Shown here one piece after another: positions 1 to 11,937 of a stretch of 47,622 nucleotides of DNA. The first letter of the stretch is position 1, and the number at the start of each line of letters is the position of its first letter. Under the pieces are notes generated by a model. The model did not search any database. It saw nothing but the letters and a program-made list of their open reading frames with translations, and was not told the DNA's origin. The position numbers were made by a program, and so were the translations under genes. Source of the DNA: Haplomitrium mnioides. Lineage: Eukaryota; Marchantiophyta; Haplomitriopsida; Calobryales. The stretch is taken from positions 1 through 47,622 of the forward strand of contig JBNGIS010020648.1 of assembly GCA_049999725.1 (NCBI GenBank). The letters are read 5' to 3'.

Positions 1-375
1 TAGCGGCTAGCTATCCTTCAGTTTATCCTAATTGTCCTCTACCCTATAAAAATGAACACACTCGTTTTATCGTCAAAGGTCTCTCACGCAAAATTGGACA
101 ATGCGCTATTGGTAGCGCAAGCTTAAATAGGGATAATTAACATAAATTGAGAGATAACTAGTCGCTCCCTTAAACAAACATTAAAATATTATTAGTGAGT
201 ACATGAATCAAGCAAAGAGCAAGTTAAAAAAAACTTTTTTGTAAAAAAAATCAAAATATCAAAAATTATGATTTTTAAAGCTTAAATTTGAAAGTTGAAA
301 CTCAACTTTGTTAAGCGCAAAATGAAACAAGAACTTAGTTGTGGTTATAGGTTCAAAGTAGCAGCTGTTTCTAGT
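1..375 (+). mobile_element. Terminal part of a further copy of the ParB-methyltransferase element
   Basis: Bases about 240-370 resemble 31380-31508 (end of copy B) and the reverse complement of 14129-14260 (end of copy A). The shared part is a T/A-rich stretch, then a GAAACAAGAAC-like block, then a GTTCAAAGTAG-like block ending near GTTGTT. This is the end that lies beyond the methyltransferase gene in the other two copies, so the body of this copy should lie left of the window. No gene is visible here. The exact end is uncertain by a few bases. Confidence 0.5.
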
Positions 376-779
376 GATGTAAGAAATAAACTCATCTAGA
401 TATATCTCCAAACAATTAGTAGAACCATGAAGGAGAGATTCAAATGCCATGATCATGATACATTGGAAGGCTAGCACTATGAGCATTGCATAAGCCAAAA
501 ACTAGTTGCTTTTCCATGTTGTTTGAGCATCTCTCTAAATACATCCTCTCTTTGAGGTCAAAAAAGCTCTCTCGATCCAATCTTTAGCTCCTTCAATATA
601 GTTGGAGTAAAGTTATGCCCAATTTTTGGCATCTCTCTCAAAATCCTTTTGTTTAAAGCTTGTCTTACTTGCTCACTAGAATCAATTGGAAGAAGTTAAG
701 TTACATGTTTGTTATATAATTAACAACCTTAAGGTGTAGTGATAGTTGTAAGAGGATGTGAAGTTGGGTGGATGTCTAT

Positions 780-1921
780 TTGATTGTTCTTGAAGAATTA
801 ATCAAGGAGACTATAGCATTCATATCTAGAACATTATCTAAAATCGTGTCAATAAAGTAATAGGAAAATAATCAGAAACCATAACCGCATTGAGGTATTT
901 GAAATCTCTTAAACATGTACATAACCATCTGGTTTTGGAATGTCAACGATTGGGGACACCTAATTTGTTAGACATACGTGAAAGACTATACCTACATTAA
1001 GAATTTTCCAAATGTTGACTTGGACCAATTTAGTGTACTTTAGATTTAGACAATATGAGTGTCTACATATTGGTTTGGTATTTAGGGACAATTGGATCTC
1101 GTACTCATAATTGAAGGGAGGGATAAATATCATCTCATCATACTACCATGCAAAGACATCAATATATTTGTGAATCAGCTCCAAAAATCCTTTCTAATAT
1201 TTGCTTTCAAGTTGTTTGTTAACTTTGAGACTCTTATGCTATTCAAAAACAATAGGAAGATCCAAAAAATTTACTTCCACAAGGTTGCATAGTAAGAAGA
1301 AGAATCTTAAAAGTCCATAATTGTCCAAAGATTCATCTTGAGGCACAAGAAATCAGTTGGTATAGTCTACATAGGATAGATATTTAAATTGTTCATATAA
1401 TTTCTTACTAGAATGGAGAGAAATTTGTATGCAAAGAGAAGACAACCTGATTGTTAAGTAGACCAATAGTCAAAGTGCCAATAGAGAAATCCATTTGTGT
1501 ATGGCTCTATTTCAAACTTGGTTGTCCTAAAAAAAAGGTTTTCTATATTGTGTTTCGATGTATTGATCATGATATAATGGACAAGATACTTTTGATCAGC
1601 AAAGAGAATAGGGTTGTTTCTAGGAACATATAGAAGAAGAATCTCTCTTCCATTTGCCAAATAGAGAACTAAAGACCATTTATATAGGGCAGACAAAAGG
1701 TAGCCAATGGGATCTATATTGGACTTAGTCATGATGCTGATAACTGATCCAATGTCCAAATGCGCTTTTGGAATCAGAATACTATCAATGAAGACAATTA
1801 TGGTAAGCGTCTTTGAATCAAACAACAAAGCCATCTCAACAACTAGGGATTTATTATCAGATGGAACCATGATCTCAAGAAGATTCAAAGAGTATGGAGA
1901 GGAATCAGAGGAAGTAATCAA
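780..1921 (-). pseudogene. Decayed Ty3/gypsy pol (protease and RT N-terminus)
   Basis: Read on the minus strand, 1454-1921 is an open stretch of 155 codons. It contains an aspartic-protease-like LDIGS at 1759-1745, followed by a hydrophobic IM, as in Ty3/gypsy proteases of the Tat/Ogre type. Further on, about 1092-780 translates in broken frames to the beginning of a gypsy reverse transcriptase: a block like VSPIVDIPKPDG and then one matching the DFRDLN..PKDDFPLPHID..IDNVLDMNA region. Several stops and frameshifts show it is dead. Gag, RNase H, integrase and LTRs were not recognised. The lineage call (Tat-like) is an inference from the RT block. Confidence 0.55.
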
Positions 1922-2289
1922 ATTTGATCCATAAGTCAGCTAGCATAAGCACTCTATTTATTGAAATCACAATTGTAATTTTTAAGCTTTCAAGAAGTGT
2001 ATGATTTTTGGTTTTGGAATGAGCAAAATGACAGCTTTTTATAGGGACCAGCAAGAAAAAACATGCAATTATAGCAACTTATCCATAAATGATGGTGGTA
2101 GATGGTTTAGCCAAATTGTCACAAAGATCATAGAATGGGATTGTAGTGAATGAAGAATAGAGCTTGGGTTTTTGTACTTTGTACTCAATAGATGTCAAAA
2201 TTGGGTCTCGGACACATGGCAAAATTGACTCAATTTTTGGCTCACAAACAACACCAAAGAGAGTGGAAGTAGCAAAAGAGATAGGGAAA

Positions 2290-2861
2290 ACAATATGTAA
2301 TGGTCACTAACTTTAGTAAGATACAGCTAAAAATAGTGTCAACTATGTCTAGAAAGCTATTACTAAGTTAGAGTAGCAAAAAACAATTGCTATTATAGAG
2401 AAATGGACATGTGGCATGAGGAGAGAAAGTCAACAAATTAAAGTAAAAGAGGGAGTCTAAATAGACTACTTTAAAAGAGGATAAGGACACGTGGCAAGCG
2501 GAGAATTAAAGTAAAGAGAAGGTTATAAAGATAAGGACACGTGGCAGAAAGAGAGCTAAAGAGATGGAAGGTTCTATGGAAAGGACATGTGGCAGAAGGA
2601 GAACAAAAGTAAAGGGTGGTCCAATTAGAGCGAGAGAGAAAAGAGGGGTCCAATTAGAAGAGGACAAAAAAGGAACCAATGGGGTTCCTCCACCTATGTA
2701 CGTAGAGTGCTTTCTCTCAAGTATATAAAGAGAGGAGAGTGTCTTTTTTGGCATCTCTTATCTTGTGGGTTCTTGAAGTTCTTGTGCGCTTCTCTTATGC
2801 TAACTTGTATGTGTTGTACTTGTGCTAACTTGTGTATGTAATGTGGGTGTGTAGTGTTGCA
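2290..2861 (+). repeat. 5' LTR of Ty3/gypsy element 1
   Basis: The right edge is well placed: the sequence ends in TTGCA directly before a tRNA-iMet primer binding site. It carries a TATA-like GTATATAAAG near 2722. The stretch from about 2560 is repeated, inverted, at 32267-32520, again next to a PBS. The left edge (TGTAATGG near 2295) is a guess, because no second LTR of this element is in the window. Short repeats around GGACACGTGGCA occur at 2486-2545. Confidence 0.55.
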
Positions 2862-2862
2862 A

Positions 2863-2874
2863 TGGTATCAGAGC
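2863..2874 (+). other. Primer binding site, tRNA-iMet type
   Basis: TGGTATCAGAGC is the complement of the 3' end of plant initiator tRNA-Met, the usual primer of many plant LTR retrotransposons. It lies one base after the CA end of the LTR. The inverted copy at 32254-32265 has decayed to TGGTATTACAGC. Confidence 0.85.
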
Positions 2875-3064
2875 TTGGTCTTCTCTAAAGAGTGTGAATT
2901 ACCCCTCTTTGGAGAAGTACTTAAGACCTTTTTGAGTAGTGAAATCTCCGCTTTGCATTGACTCCATTAGAGTTAAACTATCAAGTTCTCATGAATAAAG
3001 GATAGTGGATATCCTATCCTTTGTACATGAAGATAAGAAGTTTGACTTGATGCTATGATAGCCA

Positions 3065-3280
3065 ATGGATAGAGGAGCATTCGTACCTCCTAGAATTCCT
3101 CTATTAAATCCTTTTAACATTCGTGTGTTTAATATTGACAAACATTTCTTTCGTCAATTTTTAGTATATAACTTTGGTGATGACTTTATGGTTTTTGTGA
3201 TGGAATCAAGAGAACTTGTCATCTTACCTGTGGTAAACTATAGTATTACATGGGAGTGTTTTATTTATATTTTGTGGTAG
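3065..3280 (+). CDS. Short conserved ORF in the gypsy leader
   Basis: This 71-codon ORF lies between the PBS and gag. A clearly homologous ORF of 65 codons is at 31870-32067 (-) in the second copy of this element. The two share a block around FNIDKHFF and VYNFGD and a VFVMESR block. Conservation of the reading frame in two diverged copies suggests either a real small leader protein or the N-terminal part of gag. I do not recognise the family. It may also simply be leader sequence that happens to stay open. Confidence 0.35.
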   Translation: MDRGAFVPPRIPLLNPFNIRVFNIDKHFFRQFLVYNFGDDFMVFVMESRELVILPVVNYSITWECFIYILW

Positions 3281-3368
3281 AAAGAAAAATGGATTTGAAC
3301 CAAGCTACTTTAGAAGAGTTCAGAACAACATGGATGCTAACTCCTGCAATCTTGAAGAAGGAGTGTAG

Positions 3369-4298
3369 ATGATGGCAAAGTTGGAAGAGCTTCAAGCAGC
3401 TCTTATAGCAAGCCAGCAACAAACAAACATGTTGATGGCAAAAATGGTGAAAATGCGACTACAACAAGAAAGTGGAGAAGGAAGTCGGGAGACGTTACTT
3501 CAGAAAATGAGTAAGTCGTGCAAAGTAGAGCTTTATGGAGGAAGTTGCACAATTAGCATCGTAGAAGGATGGGTTTATCGAATGGAGGTTCACATATCAT
3601 ATTATCTAAATGCTTCGGATTTGGAGAAAGGGTTGTTTGCAAGATCATTCTTAACAGAGCATGCATCAATATGGCTACAAGGTTAGGAGCGATAGAAAAA
3701 TACACAAGGAGAACAACTTTTGTGGAGCACTTTAAAAGAAGGTTTGCTCCAAAATTTTAAAGCAGTGGATTCTATATTGACCGCAAGAATGAAGCTTTGG
3801 GAGTTGGAGCAGGAAGGAAGTGTTGCAAGATACATTGAAGAATTTTGAAGCTTGCAAGTTCAAATCGAAGATATGAGTCCAGCGGAGGTCCTTGACAAAT
3901 TTTTGCAAGGGTTAAAGAGAAAGATTAGAGGAGAGGTTATGATGCACAACCCAAAAGACGTAAATAAAGCCATTTCATTTTCTCAACAAATTGAAGAGAC
4001 ACTAGGAATTGTGCAAACTAGAGGAAACTATAGCCCCATGCCTATGGAGTTGGGGAATATAAGAAGAAGAGAATTTCATCACCCAAATCACCAACAAGGG
4101 GGACCACAACATACTAATGAAAGGAGGATGGATGATCGACGAGAAACTCGAACATGCTACAATTGTGGTCAAGTAGGACACATTGCACCAAATTGTAGAG
4201 CAGTGCAGCGCAATCAAGGGCGAGTATTTTGGCGGCTTCTCCATAATATCAACAATGAAGGGGATGAAGAAGGTCAGGGAAATGATAGGCACCAGTAA
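3369..4298 (+). pseudogene. gag: Ty3/gypsy element 1 gag with zinc knuckle
   Basis: The gag polyprotein packages the retrotransposon RNA. Codons 1-106 (3369-3686) contain a heptad-like N-terminus and a capsid-like segment (a block around FARSFLTEHASIWLQG). After a short broken part the same frame reopens at 3852-4298 with the retrotransposon-gag block (LDKFLQGLKRKIRGEV) and a CCHC zinc knuckle, CYNCGQVGHIAPNC, at about 4156-4197. The first part shifts frame near 3690-3850 and has in-frame stops there, so no full gag can be made. The frame is the same on both sides, so the lesions are small. The protease ORF begins inside the last 115 bases in another frame. Confidence 0.8.
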
Positions 4299-4986
4299 AA
4301 AACCTCGTGGTTTTGTTGGGATGAAGAAGAAAGGCGAGGAAAGCATCCATTATATAGAAAAACAGATAAATAGAGGGTTAATTGTGGTTGATGGATGGAT
4401 GGAAGGATCTGCAATAAGAGTTTTGGTAGACTCTGGAGCAGAAGAAAATTACTTATCACGAGCGATAGCATTGAAGTTGAAGTTGCCCCTTGAAAAAGAA
4501 GAGCACGAAGTGGTGGAAATGGCAAATGGCCAAAGCAAATCTATTGAACGACTATCTCAAAGTATAGCTTTACACATGGGTAACTATAAAGAGAAGTTGG
4601 AGTGGAAGATCACAACATTGGCAAGATATGATGTTATTCTTGGAATGAAGTGGTTATGAAGATATAACCTGCAAGTAGATTGGAGAAAGAAGACACTCAC
4701 AATGTCTCAATGGAAGATTTGGGGAGACCGAGTACAATCTCATTGAAGACACCTACCCCTATATGTGATTGGAGCAAATGCGATCAAAAAGCAAGATATG
4801 GTGTTTTTAGGACTCATACGTGAGCTCACTATTGACAAGGAGGACTCAAATCATAGTGTTCCACATGAATTTCAAGGTGTTTTAAAGGAGTTTAATGATG
4901 TTTGTCCCAATGATTTGCCCAAAGGTTTGCCTCCAAAACGATGCATTGATCACAAGATTGAGGTCATTCTAGGAAGTATTATCTAA
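4183..4986 (+). pseudogene. pol: Ty3/gypsy element 1 protease and first residues of RT
   Basis: The pol frame starts overlapping gag. It contains a retropepsin-like aspartic protease: LVDSGAEENYLS at about 4423-4458 with the catalytic D-S-G, and VILGMKWL at 4633-4656 as the C-terminal ILG block. A TGA at 4657 interrupts it. The frame continues (4765-4986) into a linker that ends with the LPKGLPPKRCIDHKIEV block that normally stands directly before the reverse-transcriptase fingers. After 4986 the homology stops, so RT, RNase H, integrase and the 3' LTR are missing. Either a deletion or a later insertion removed them. Confidence 0.8.
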
Positions 4987-6000
4987 TTTGGAAAGGTGAG
5001 AGAGGGGAAGATGCCTCATACACTACTACAAACTATTTCAAAATTTCTAATTTTCTGAATTCGCTCTTTTTAGAGCAACAAATAAATGCTTTGGAAGAAA
5101 GGAGAGAGAATATAGTATGATTGTCAAAACTTTAACTAGCAAATGTGAGAGGCACAAGTGGGTGGACATGCAACGTAAACTGGAGCTTTCAAGATGAAGG
5201 AGGGAGAATCCCAACTCATATAAGCTGCATTTGATGAATCTCTTTATGTCATGACTAGAATGATGATATGCTTAAGGCATGTTTTGAGCCAAAAATGTGC
5301 ATATTTTGAGGTTGGAGAGACGAGGAACTAAAGTAGCGCACAAGGCGTCTAGCTGAGGTAGTATTATGTATTTTCTTATGATGAATTGAAGATACAGATT
5401 GTGTCGTGTGGTGCGAGCTCATTTGCAAGTTGTGAGTAAATGTTCCAAGCTTGTTGGCAGGCTCGAAGCAAATGTGAGCTACGAGCTAAGGTGTCAAGAT
5501 AGAAAACAAGTGTCGTGTAGAGTTGCACTCTTGCGCAAGCCAACTCTAAGTAGCAAACGTGGCGAGATTCGAGTAAGCCATGACAATATTGCATTGATGA
5601 AAAATAGGTCTGTCCTTTTTGCCCAAATACATAAGGGTTCTCAAGGATATGGGCTCTAAAGGAGATGTGGTTCTATCAAGCAAAAGATATTAGCATTTCA
5701 CATAGAAGAGTAGAAGACCACAGAATTGCTGAAGATTTTGGTGACAAATCAGTAGTCTTTCTAAGGTGTTACTCAAGTTGTTTTCTGCCTTTGAAAACAT
5801 GACTCAAGTTGTTTTTTGCTAGCATAAATGTGACGTTTGAGAAAGCTAAATGTTGTGTTAATTGAGTTGGTTTCAGCTAGCAAAAACATGAAAACTTCAC
5901 AACTAGGAAGGCAGGCTGCTGCAAAACACTTTGCCCAATAGTCAAATCTGTAGGAAGCCAATACATGACATTTCTCTAATTCCCTTGTTATGTCTAAGGC
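4987..6000. other. No recognisable gene
   Basis: The sequence after the gypsy breakpoint has only short ORFs without known motifs. Part of it (about 5380-5660) is somewhat richer in G+C than its surroundings, but I found no similarity within the window. Confidence 0.5.
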
Positions 6001-6037
6001 AGCTCAACGAAAGCTTGGATAGTGTTTTGGAAAAGAG

Positions 6038-7815
6038 GTGACTTTCGAGCCAAGCACATCCAATTGTCCATTGTTACCTAGTAAAAGCATGAGTCACAAG
6101 GCAGAAGCCAAGAGGAAAAACATCATTTCTTTACCTCCTAAAGTGTTCAATGTAGATAAGGATTTATGCTTTCTCACCATATCCCAACTTAGGAAGAGGT
6201 TGCCTATCAACTGCTTCAAGAGTTTCTTCCCTAGCCTCAAAGAGATTTCAGCCTGGTTTGGGAGAGTTTGCATGTAGAATAGGTAGAAGGCTTCTTTGCT
6301 CCGCTTGGTTGGCAAAGTATTTTTTCTGGTTCAGCAAAAGAAGATGGAATCAGATCCATGCTTCTCACAAAGAAACCATTATTTTTTAAGAACATGAGAT
6401 GCATCTTCCAACCTTGTTGACCTCAGCTTGACCCTTTAATTAAGAAAGCCTTGGTTCCTACTTGGATCACCTTGCCATTCATTCAAGAAGAGCTACAAAA
6501 TCAATTGCCAATGATAGCCAACCTATTTGGGAAACACATGTTAGATTTTGCATTCAACTAGATACATCTAAAGGAGTGAGTCCAGTACTAGAACTAAATT
6601 GCTCTTAGGGAACTTTCTCCCAAGAGGTGGAGCATGATGACATCCCTCTAAGATGCTTCAATTGAAAGAGCACTGATCACCTAGTTGGAGACTGCTCTCA
6701 AGCGACACCCTCTTTTGAGACGGAGCCCGTGAGAGGTGTCCAGGAATCTAGGTTTGTATATATACTCCATGACTATTTCCGTGGCTTGCTTAACAATCTT
6801 ATTGCTCATGATAGTGAAAGGTCTGAATCAAAGAAGGGTGAGGTGCTAACACATGCCCATAAAGAATCTAGCCTGAGTACTGGTGTTTCTCTCTCCACAA
6901 AAAGGGAGAAAAAAATATATTGAAGAGACAACAAGACACTCTTCAGTGCAAGGGGTGCAAGAAGGAAATCAGGCTAATTCTAATCCACTGATAGAGAAGT
7001 TTTGTAAAGATCTAGTACAAAAAAACTCTAAAAGTTGTATATATCCAAAGTGGAAGAACTCAGTAAAAGGCCAGCTCAAGGAGAGAGGCTAGATGAGTTG
7101 GCTAATAGCCCTGTAGGAAAGATGGGACAAGAAAAGGCACATGATGTGATGGATGATGAGATAGTTGTGCATGTAAGGAAAATTGACAACCAAGTAGTAA
7201 CAGAATAGGAGCTTGTTGCCAACATTGGTGAGAACAGCTACAAAGTCATCAATCGCTGCACTTGGCGTAACAAACCAAAGAAAGAATCTTTGATTGCTGA
7301 AATTTGAATCACACACAACAGATATCAAAGCTTGGCCAAGACCTTTGGTTCAGTGAAAATGATAGGGGCATATCACGGCTAGAAATGTGGACCAAACAAG
7401 GTTTTCTAAGCCAAACATTTTGGGGAAGAAAATTATGGTGGAAAATAAAAAATCCTTGAAAGACTCATTCGAGGATGATTCACTATTGCATAGTGTAATC
7501 CCCTCTCAAATCTCTATAGAACCAGATAAAAGAGAGTGTCTCAAGCAATCTGATTTACTTGAACTCGCTTTCATGTAGAATTGACTAGCAGTTAATGTTG
7601 ATTATTTTCTTGATTGATGGCATAAGGCTAGTGATGTATCATAGGAAAACATGTGATAGATTTAATTGTTTGGGTAGTTGTTGTTGGACATCTTAGTGTA
7701 TCAACTTGGCTACCACTGAAGAAGTGGTTTGCTCTAGTCCTAACTTTGATGTTTTGTTGCTTTGGTAGTTTTATTTGATGTACAGAAATAATTTTTTTTT
7801 TACTTCTTGTCAAAA
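6038..7815 (+). mobile_element. L1-type LINE remnant: ORF1 (DUF4283 plus zinc knuckle), no ORF2
   Basis: Plant L1 ORF1 proteins bind the element RNA. In broken frames the sequence follows the usual order: a KVF..D....LT..QL start (6147-6200), a FFLVQ-like block near 6318, a PTWITLPFIQEEL block near 6460-6495, LFGKHML near 6528, then an IPLRCFN-stop-KSTDHLVGDC zinc knuckle at 6642-6695. In the knuckle a TGA at 6663-6665 replaces the second cysteine. The open stretch 6729-6923 and those after it are low in motifs and may be the ORF1 tail. A run of A at about 7805-7815 could be the 3' poly(A). Endonuclease and reverse transcriptase (ORF2) are absent, which suggests a large internal deletion. Confidence 0.6.
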
Positions 7816-7829
7816 AAAAAACAAGAGGG

Positions 7830-10800
7830 AGAATAAAAGCAGACTCTAGCTCATTTGGTTGCAAGAAGGCAACAAGAAGAACAAAAAGAGCATAAACTAT
7901 TACTTGAGCATAGAAAGCTAGAATTCGGGACTTGAAGTCAATATTTCAAGCAAGCAGCGATATGAGGTTGGGAATTGTTTATGTATTTTTTGAGAATAAG
8001 AAAAGATTTACACAACAAGTCATAGTGAAGTTGATGATTCAATTTTGCATGATAATCAAGGCAAGACAATTGAAAAAAACATGCAAGGCAATTTGGCAAT
8101 AGCAAGGCAAGTTCAATACAACTCAAGGCAAGGCAATACAATTTTGACAAACAAGCCAATGTCGTCAAGGAAAAGAAATTCCAGGAAATGTTTGACAATA
8201 AAGCAATATTAGCAAGGAAATTTGAACAAAATAGGAAACAAGCTACTCATCAAAGGTCCAAATATGGGCAAACACACTCACTCATAGCAACTTACATATC
8301 ATCAAAACTAAACGTATCTAAGGGAATCCAAGTCGCTAACCACCAAAGGGAATTTATAATATCTAACCCCATAGAGCAAAAAAATTTATAGGGATCTTTA
8401 TCACAAGCTTCAGCCATCTTTGCAACCTTAAAAAGAGGAGTTATATGAGAGAAAGCCCCACTTAATCTTTTGGCATGTTGTAGGTTGGTTCTAGATTGTT
8501 GTTGTTAGTATATTGGTTGTGCCACCTTAATACTAAGACTTTCAAGGCATATTTGCAATTCAAATTTTCTACTCAATGTTCAGTTTTGAGTCACACTTAA
8601 TATTCAAGTCATGAATCATATTCTCAAGTCTTAACACAATTCATTATTGAGATAAGGTAAGGATAACAATTTTGAAGAAAGACGTAACTTAGAATAGAAC
8701 AAATACAATGAGTTTAGGAGTGTGTTGGGGGTGGAGGTAAATAGCACTATTGCAAGATGAGGCATTTAAAGTGTTCATGATCACGTTCTCTATGCTTAGA
8801 GGTTTCATACAAAACTTTGGACAATTTTCTGTACTCGATAGGAGTAATTATAAAGATACAATTTTTGGGCTCAATCTCACATTCTAAGGTCTATGAATAA
8901 ACTAGGGCAAGAAGAAGGCAACATTCTTTGCGAATTTGACTAGAAAAACTTTTTTTCTAATCTGTTCAAGAGATTTGAGATATAAGAGAACACAACATGT
9001 GCAACTCTTCTATATAAACTTTGTGATTCGAGAGAGAGCTAAATATTGGCTTCGTAAGGTTGGATGGGGTTCCTAAAGTCAAGTGGCATTAGCAAGGCTA
9101 CTTAATCTGCTGGGAACTAAGTTGTGGTCGATTCTTATAGCAAGATCATGTCTAAAGTTGGTCTTTTTAACAAGGGAAATTCTAAAGTCGGACACTACAC
9201 TCTAAAGTTGGCTAGAGAATCAATAAATTTGTAGATGGGGAAAATAATGGTTCAAGTTGGTTTTTATATCAAGAGGAGTTCTAAATTCACCTCATGAAAT
9301 CTACAAAGTTATAGCAAGGAACATGAATGTTTCATAACCGGCTCTTAAAGCAAGAGGAGTTACATCATTGACCAAGTTAAGTTTGTAACTATGCGAGGAG
9401 GAGACAAGTGGCAAGAGATAAGAAGGGATTCACAATGTTAGAAGTGATGAAGTCAAGATGTACTTTTTGTCTAGATGTGACGGTCAGACTACTGAGTTGA
9501 AAGTTGGTAGCAAGCGACGCTAAACCAAGTGGATAATAGTAGGGACTTAGACACAAGGGAATGAACTAGTTAGTCACAAAAAAAAGTTACAAAAAGGAGG
9601 TTCCAACAATGGACTTACAATGTTAAAGACTACGTACATAGATTTTAAGAATTTAGATTCAGATGTAAAAGAACAATGACACAACACAAGGATTTTGGAT
9701 ATTTAGAAATCACAAAACTACTATAGGAATAATGTCACAACAATGGGTCTATGACATATAGGGCTACAAAAATGAACATATGAAAAACAATATTTCAACT
9801 ACTAGATCTATGACAATTAAGTAAGAGATTGGAGGTAGAGGTGACACTTGGGATTCCTGATGTCAAGACGTATATTTGTTTGGGCGTTGCAGTCAATTTA
9901 TCTCGTTGAACGACATAGTTGGATGGAAATGGACCTAGCGAGTAATGAGAATAACCTAGGGTTATTATTGTGGACCAAAAGTCCACACAAATAGAACTAG
10001 GAAATTCCAATAAGGCATGATATAAAAAAACTTTCGAAAAGTAGCCATGGAACTGAAATTAATGAACATGAGCATGACACTAGAAATTTGGCATTAGAAA
10101 TCACAAAAACTATTGTAGAAATAACATTATGACAAGGAACTTATGACTTTTGGGATTATGACGATTAGCATATGAAAGGCACATTTTGATTATAGGATTT
10201 AAGATAACAAAGTAATGCTACAAGTTACAAAAAAAGGTGTTCTACAATAATAAATGAACAAAAAAATGACTACGACTTTCATGTTTTTGACTACTAGTTC
10301 ACAACAACTGATCAAGTTTTGGGTTAGAGTTTTGAAATGCAAAGTTACAATGTAGTGAAAACAAAGATAGACAACACAAAAAAAAGTCACCAAAAGTCAA
10401 AGAACCTTAGACTTGCAAAAAACAAACATTCAGGGTAGAGAAGGATAACAAAATATTGGCATATGTCTATAATTACAAGAGAGGCTTACGAGAGGGTACT
10501 AGTCTTAGGTTTAAAAAGTTGGAACATGTGACGAGACCAAAAACAAGGGGGTAGGAACGGAGCCGACAATGTGAAAGCTATCTAGCATTTAGATATAGAA
10601 GATGTCAGGGATACTTCTAGCAAACAAGCATTTTGCCACACGATAAATAAATTCTTAGTCTAATGAGAATCTTCAGTACTTGAAACTATATTAATATATG
10701 GATGAATAAACATGCCACATACTGACAATATTTTGATATAGGAGCTTCTAATCACACAAATCATATGTGAGGTAGAACTTCAAACTCTACAAAAGCATGG

Positions 10801-11759
10801 AGCACATTACAAACCAAAATTGAAGGATGACTATTTGAATAGTTGAGGCCGACTCATGTTTTTGAAGCATTCCATTTTTCTCTTCATCAGACTAGTTCCA
10901 AAAAATTACAAACACAAAATCAGACTCACATATAAATGATTACAAAGCAAACTAAGGCAAACTCACTTTTTCTAATTTTAGACTTTTGTTCTAGCCTCGA
11001 CCTCTAGACACACAAAAAAACATATGTAACAACACATACACAAAAATAAAAATGTAAAAATCAGATATCTCACATTGATTTTTTACAATTTGCCACCAAT
11101 TTGGTAATTATCTGGACATTGTTCTTCAATAGCTCAGACCCTCCATAAAACGTGGTTACATGAGGTTGAATCCAACCCCACATTTTGCTACAAACACACT
11201 TCATCTACACATAGATTTCTCCCCAACATTCCAACATCCTTACACTTTTTCTTTTGTTTTGATTTTTTGGTACTTGAGCTACAAATTCATACTAGTCTCA
11301 TGTAGGCAATTCTCTAATGTTATCTTCACTCCATACATTGTTCATGAGACTTAGATATTCTTTATGCAATATTACAAACCATAAAAATTAACAACTTCAT
11401 CCTTGTTGCAACTATGATCTCTCTCAAATTTACACATCCGAGAGAAATGTTGCCACTAGAGAGAGCTGCTTTTTAGAGAAATTAGAGACAACCAAAAGAG
11501 GGCAAAGGCTGCCACAAAATCTTTTGTTATATTTCTATCCATGTTTTTCACGTGAAATCCATGTTTTTTCTTCACAGTTTTCTCATATATATCAGACACC
11601 AGAATTTTTTGTCTTCATCAGACTTGTAGCCACCTCTCTTTGACTATGTTTGGCTATAATCAATTTCACACGTACTGTCCTTTTGCTTTTGATCCCATAT
11701 GGCTGCTCTTGAAATTTTTAATTTTCATCACAATATTGCTTCACATAGATAGATACTTG

Positions 11760-11760
<1 letters not shown>
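7830..11760. other. AT-rich non-coding stretch
   Basis: No ORF with a recognisable motif was found on either strand in almost 4 kb. There are loose local repetitions: CAAGGCAA-type words at 8060-8150, CTAAAGTTGG-type words at 9150-9260, and TATGACAA-type phrases at 9750-10180. I could not place these in a known repeat family. This may be very old transposon sequence. Confidence 0.5.
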
Positions 11761-11763
<3 letters not shown>

Positions 11764-11832
<69 letters not shown>

Positions 11833-11837
11833 GATAT
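11764..11837 (+). repeat. (TA)n microsatellite
   Basis: An almost perfect TA dinucleotide run interrupted by a few AA/AG steps leads directly into a scaffold gap, so its true length is unknown. Confidence 0.95.
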
Positions 11838-11937
11838 NNNNNNNNNNNNNNNNNNNNNNNNNNNNNNNNNNNNNNNNNNNNNNNNNNNNNNNNNNNNNNN
11901 NNNNNNNNNNNNNNNNNNNNNNNNNNNNNNNNNNNNN
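11838..11937. other. Assembly gap (100 N)
   Basis: Exactly 100 N, the conventional size for a gap of unknown length. It follows a TA microsatellite, which probably stopped the assembly. Confidence 0.95.

Noticed and set aside
1092-1292. Plus-strand ORF of 66 codons
   Set aside because: The minus strand of the neighbourhood reads as the gypsy RT N-terminus and protease; the plus-strand ORF has no motif.
7830-11760. Possible tRNA or small RNA genes in the AT-rich stretch
   Set aside because: I could not find paired arms with tRNA A- and B-box words; a covariance search would be needed to exclude them.
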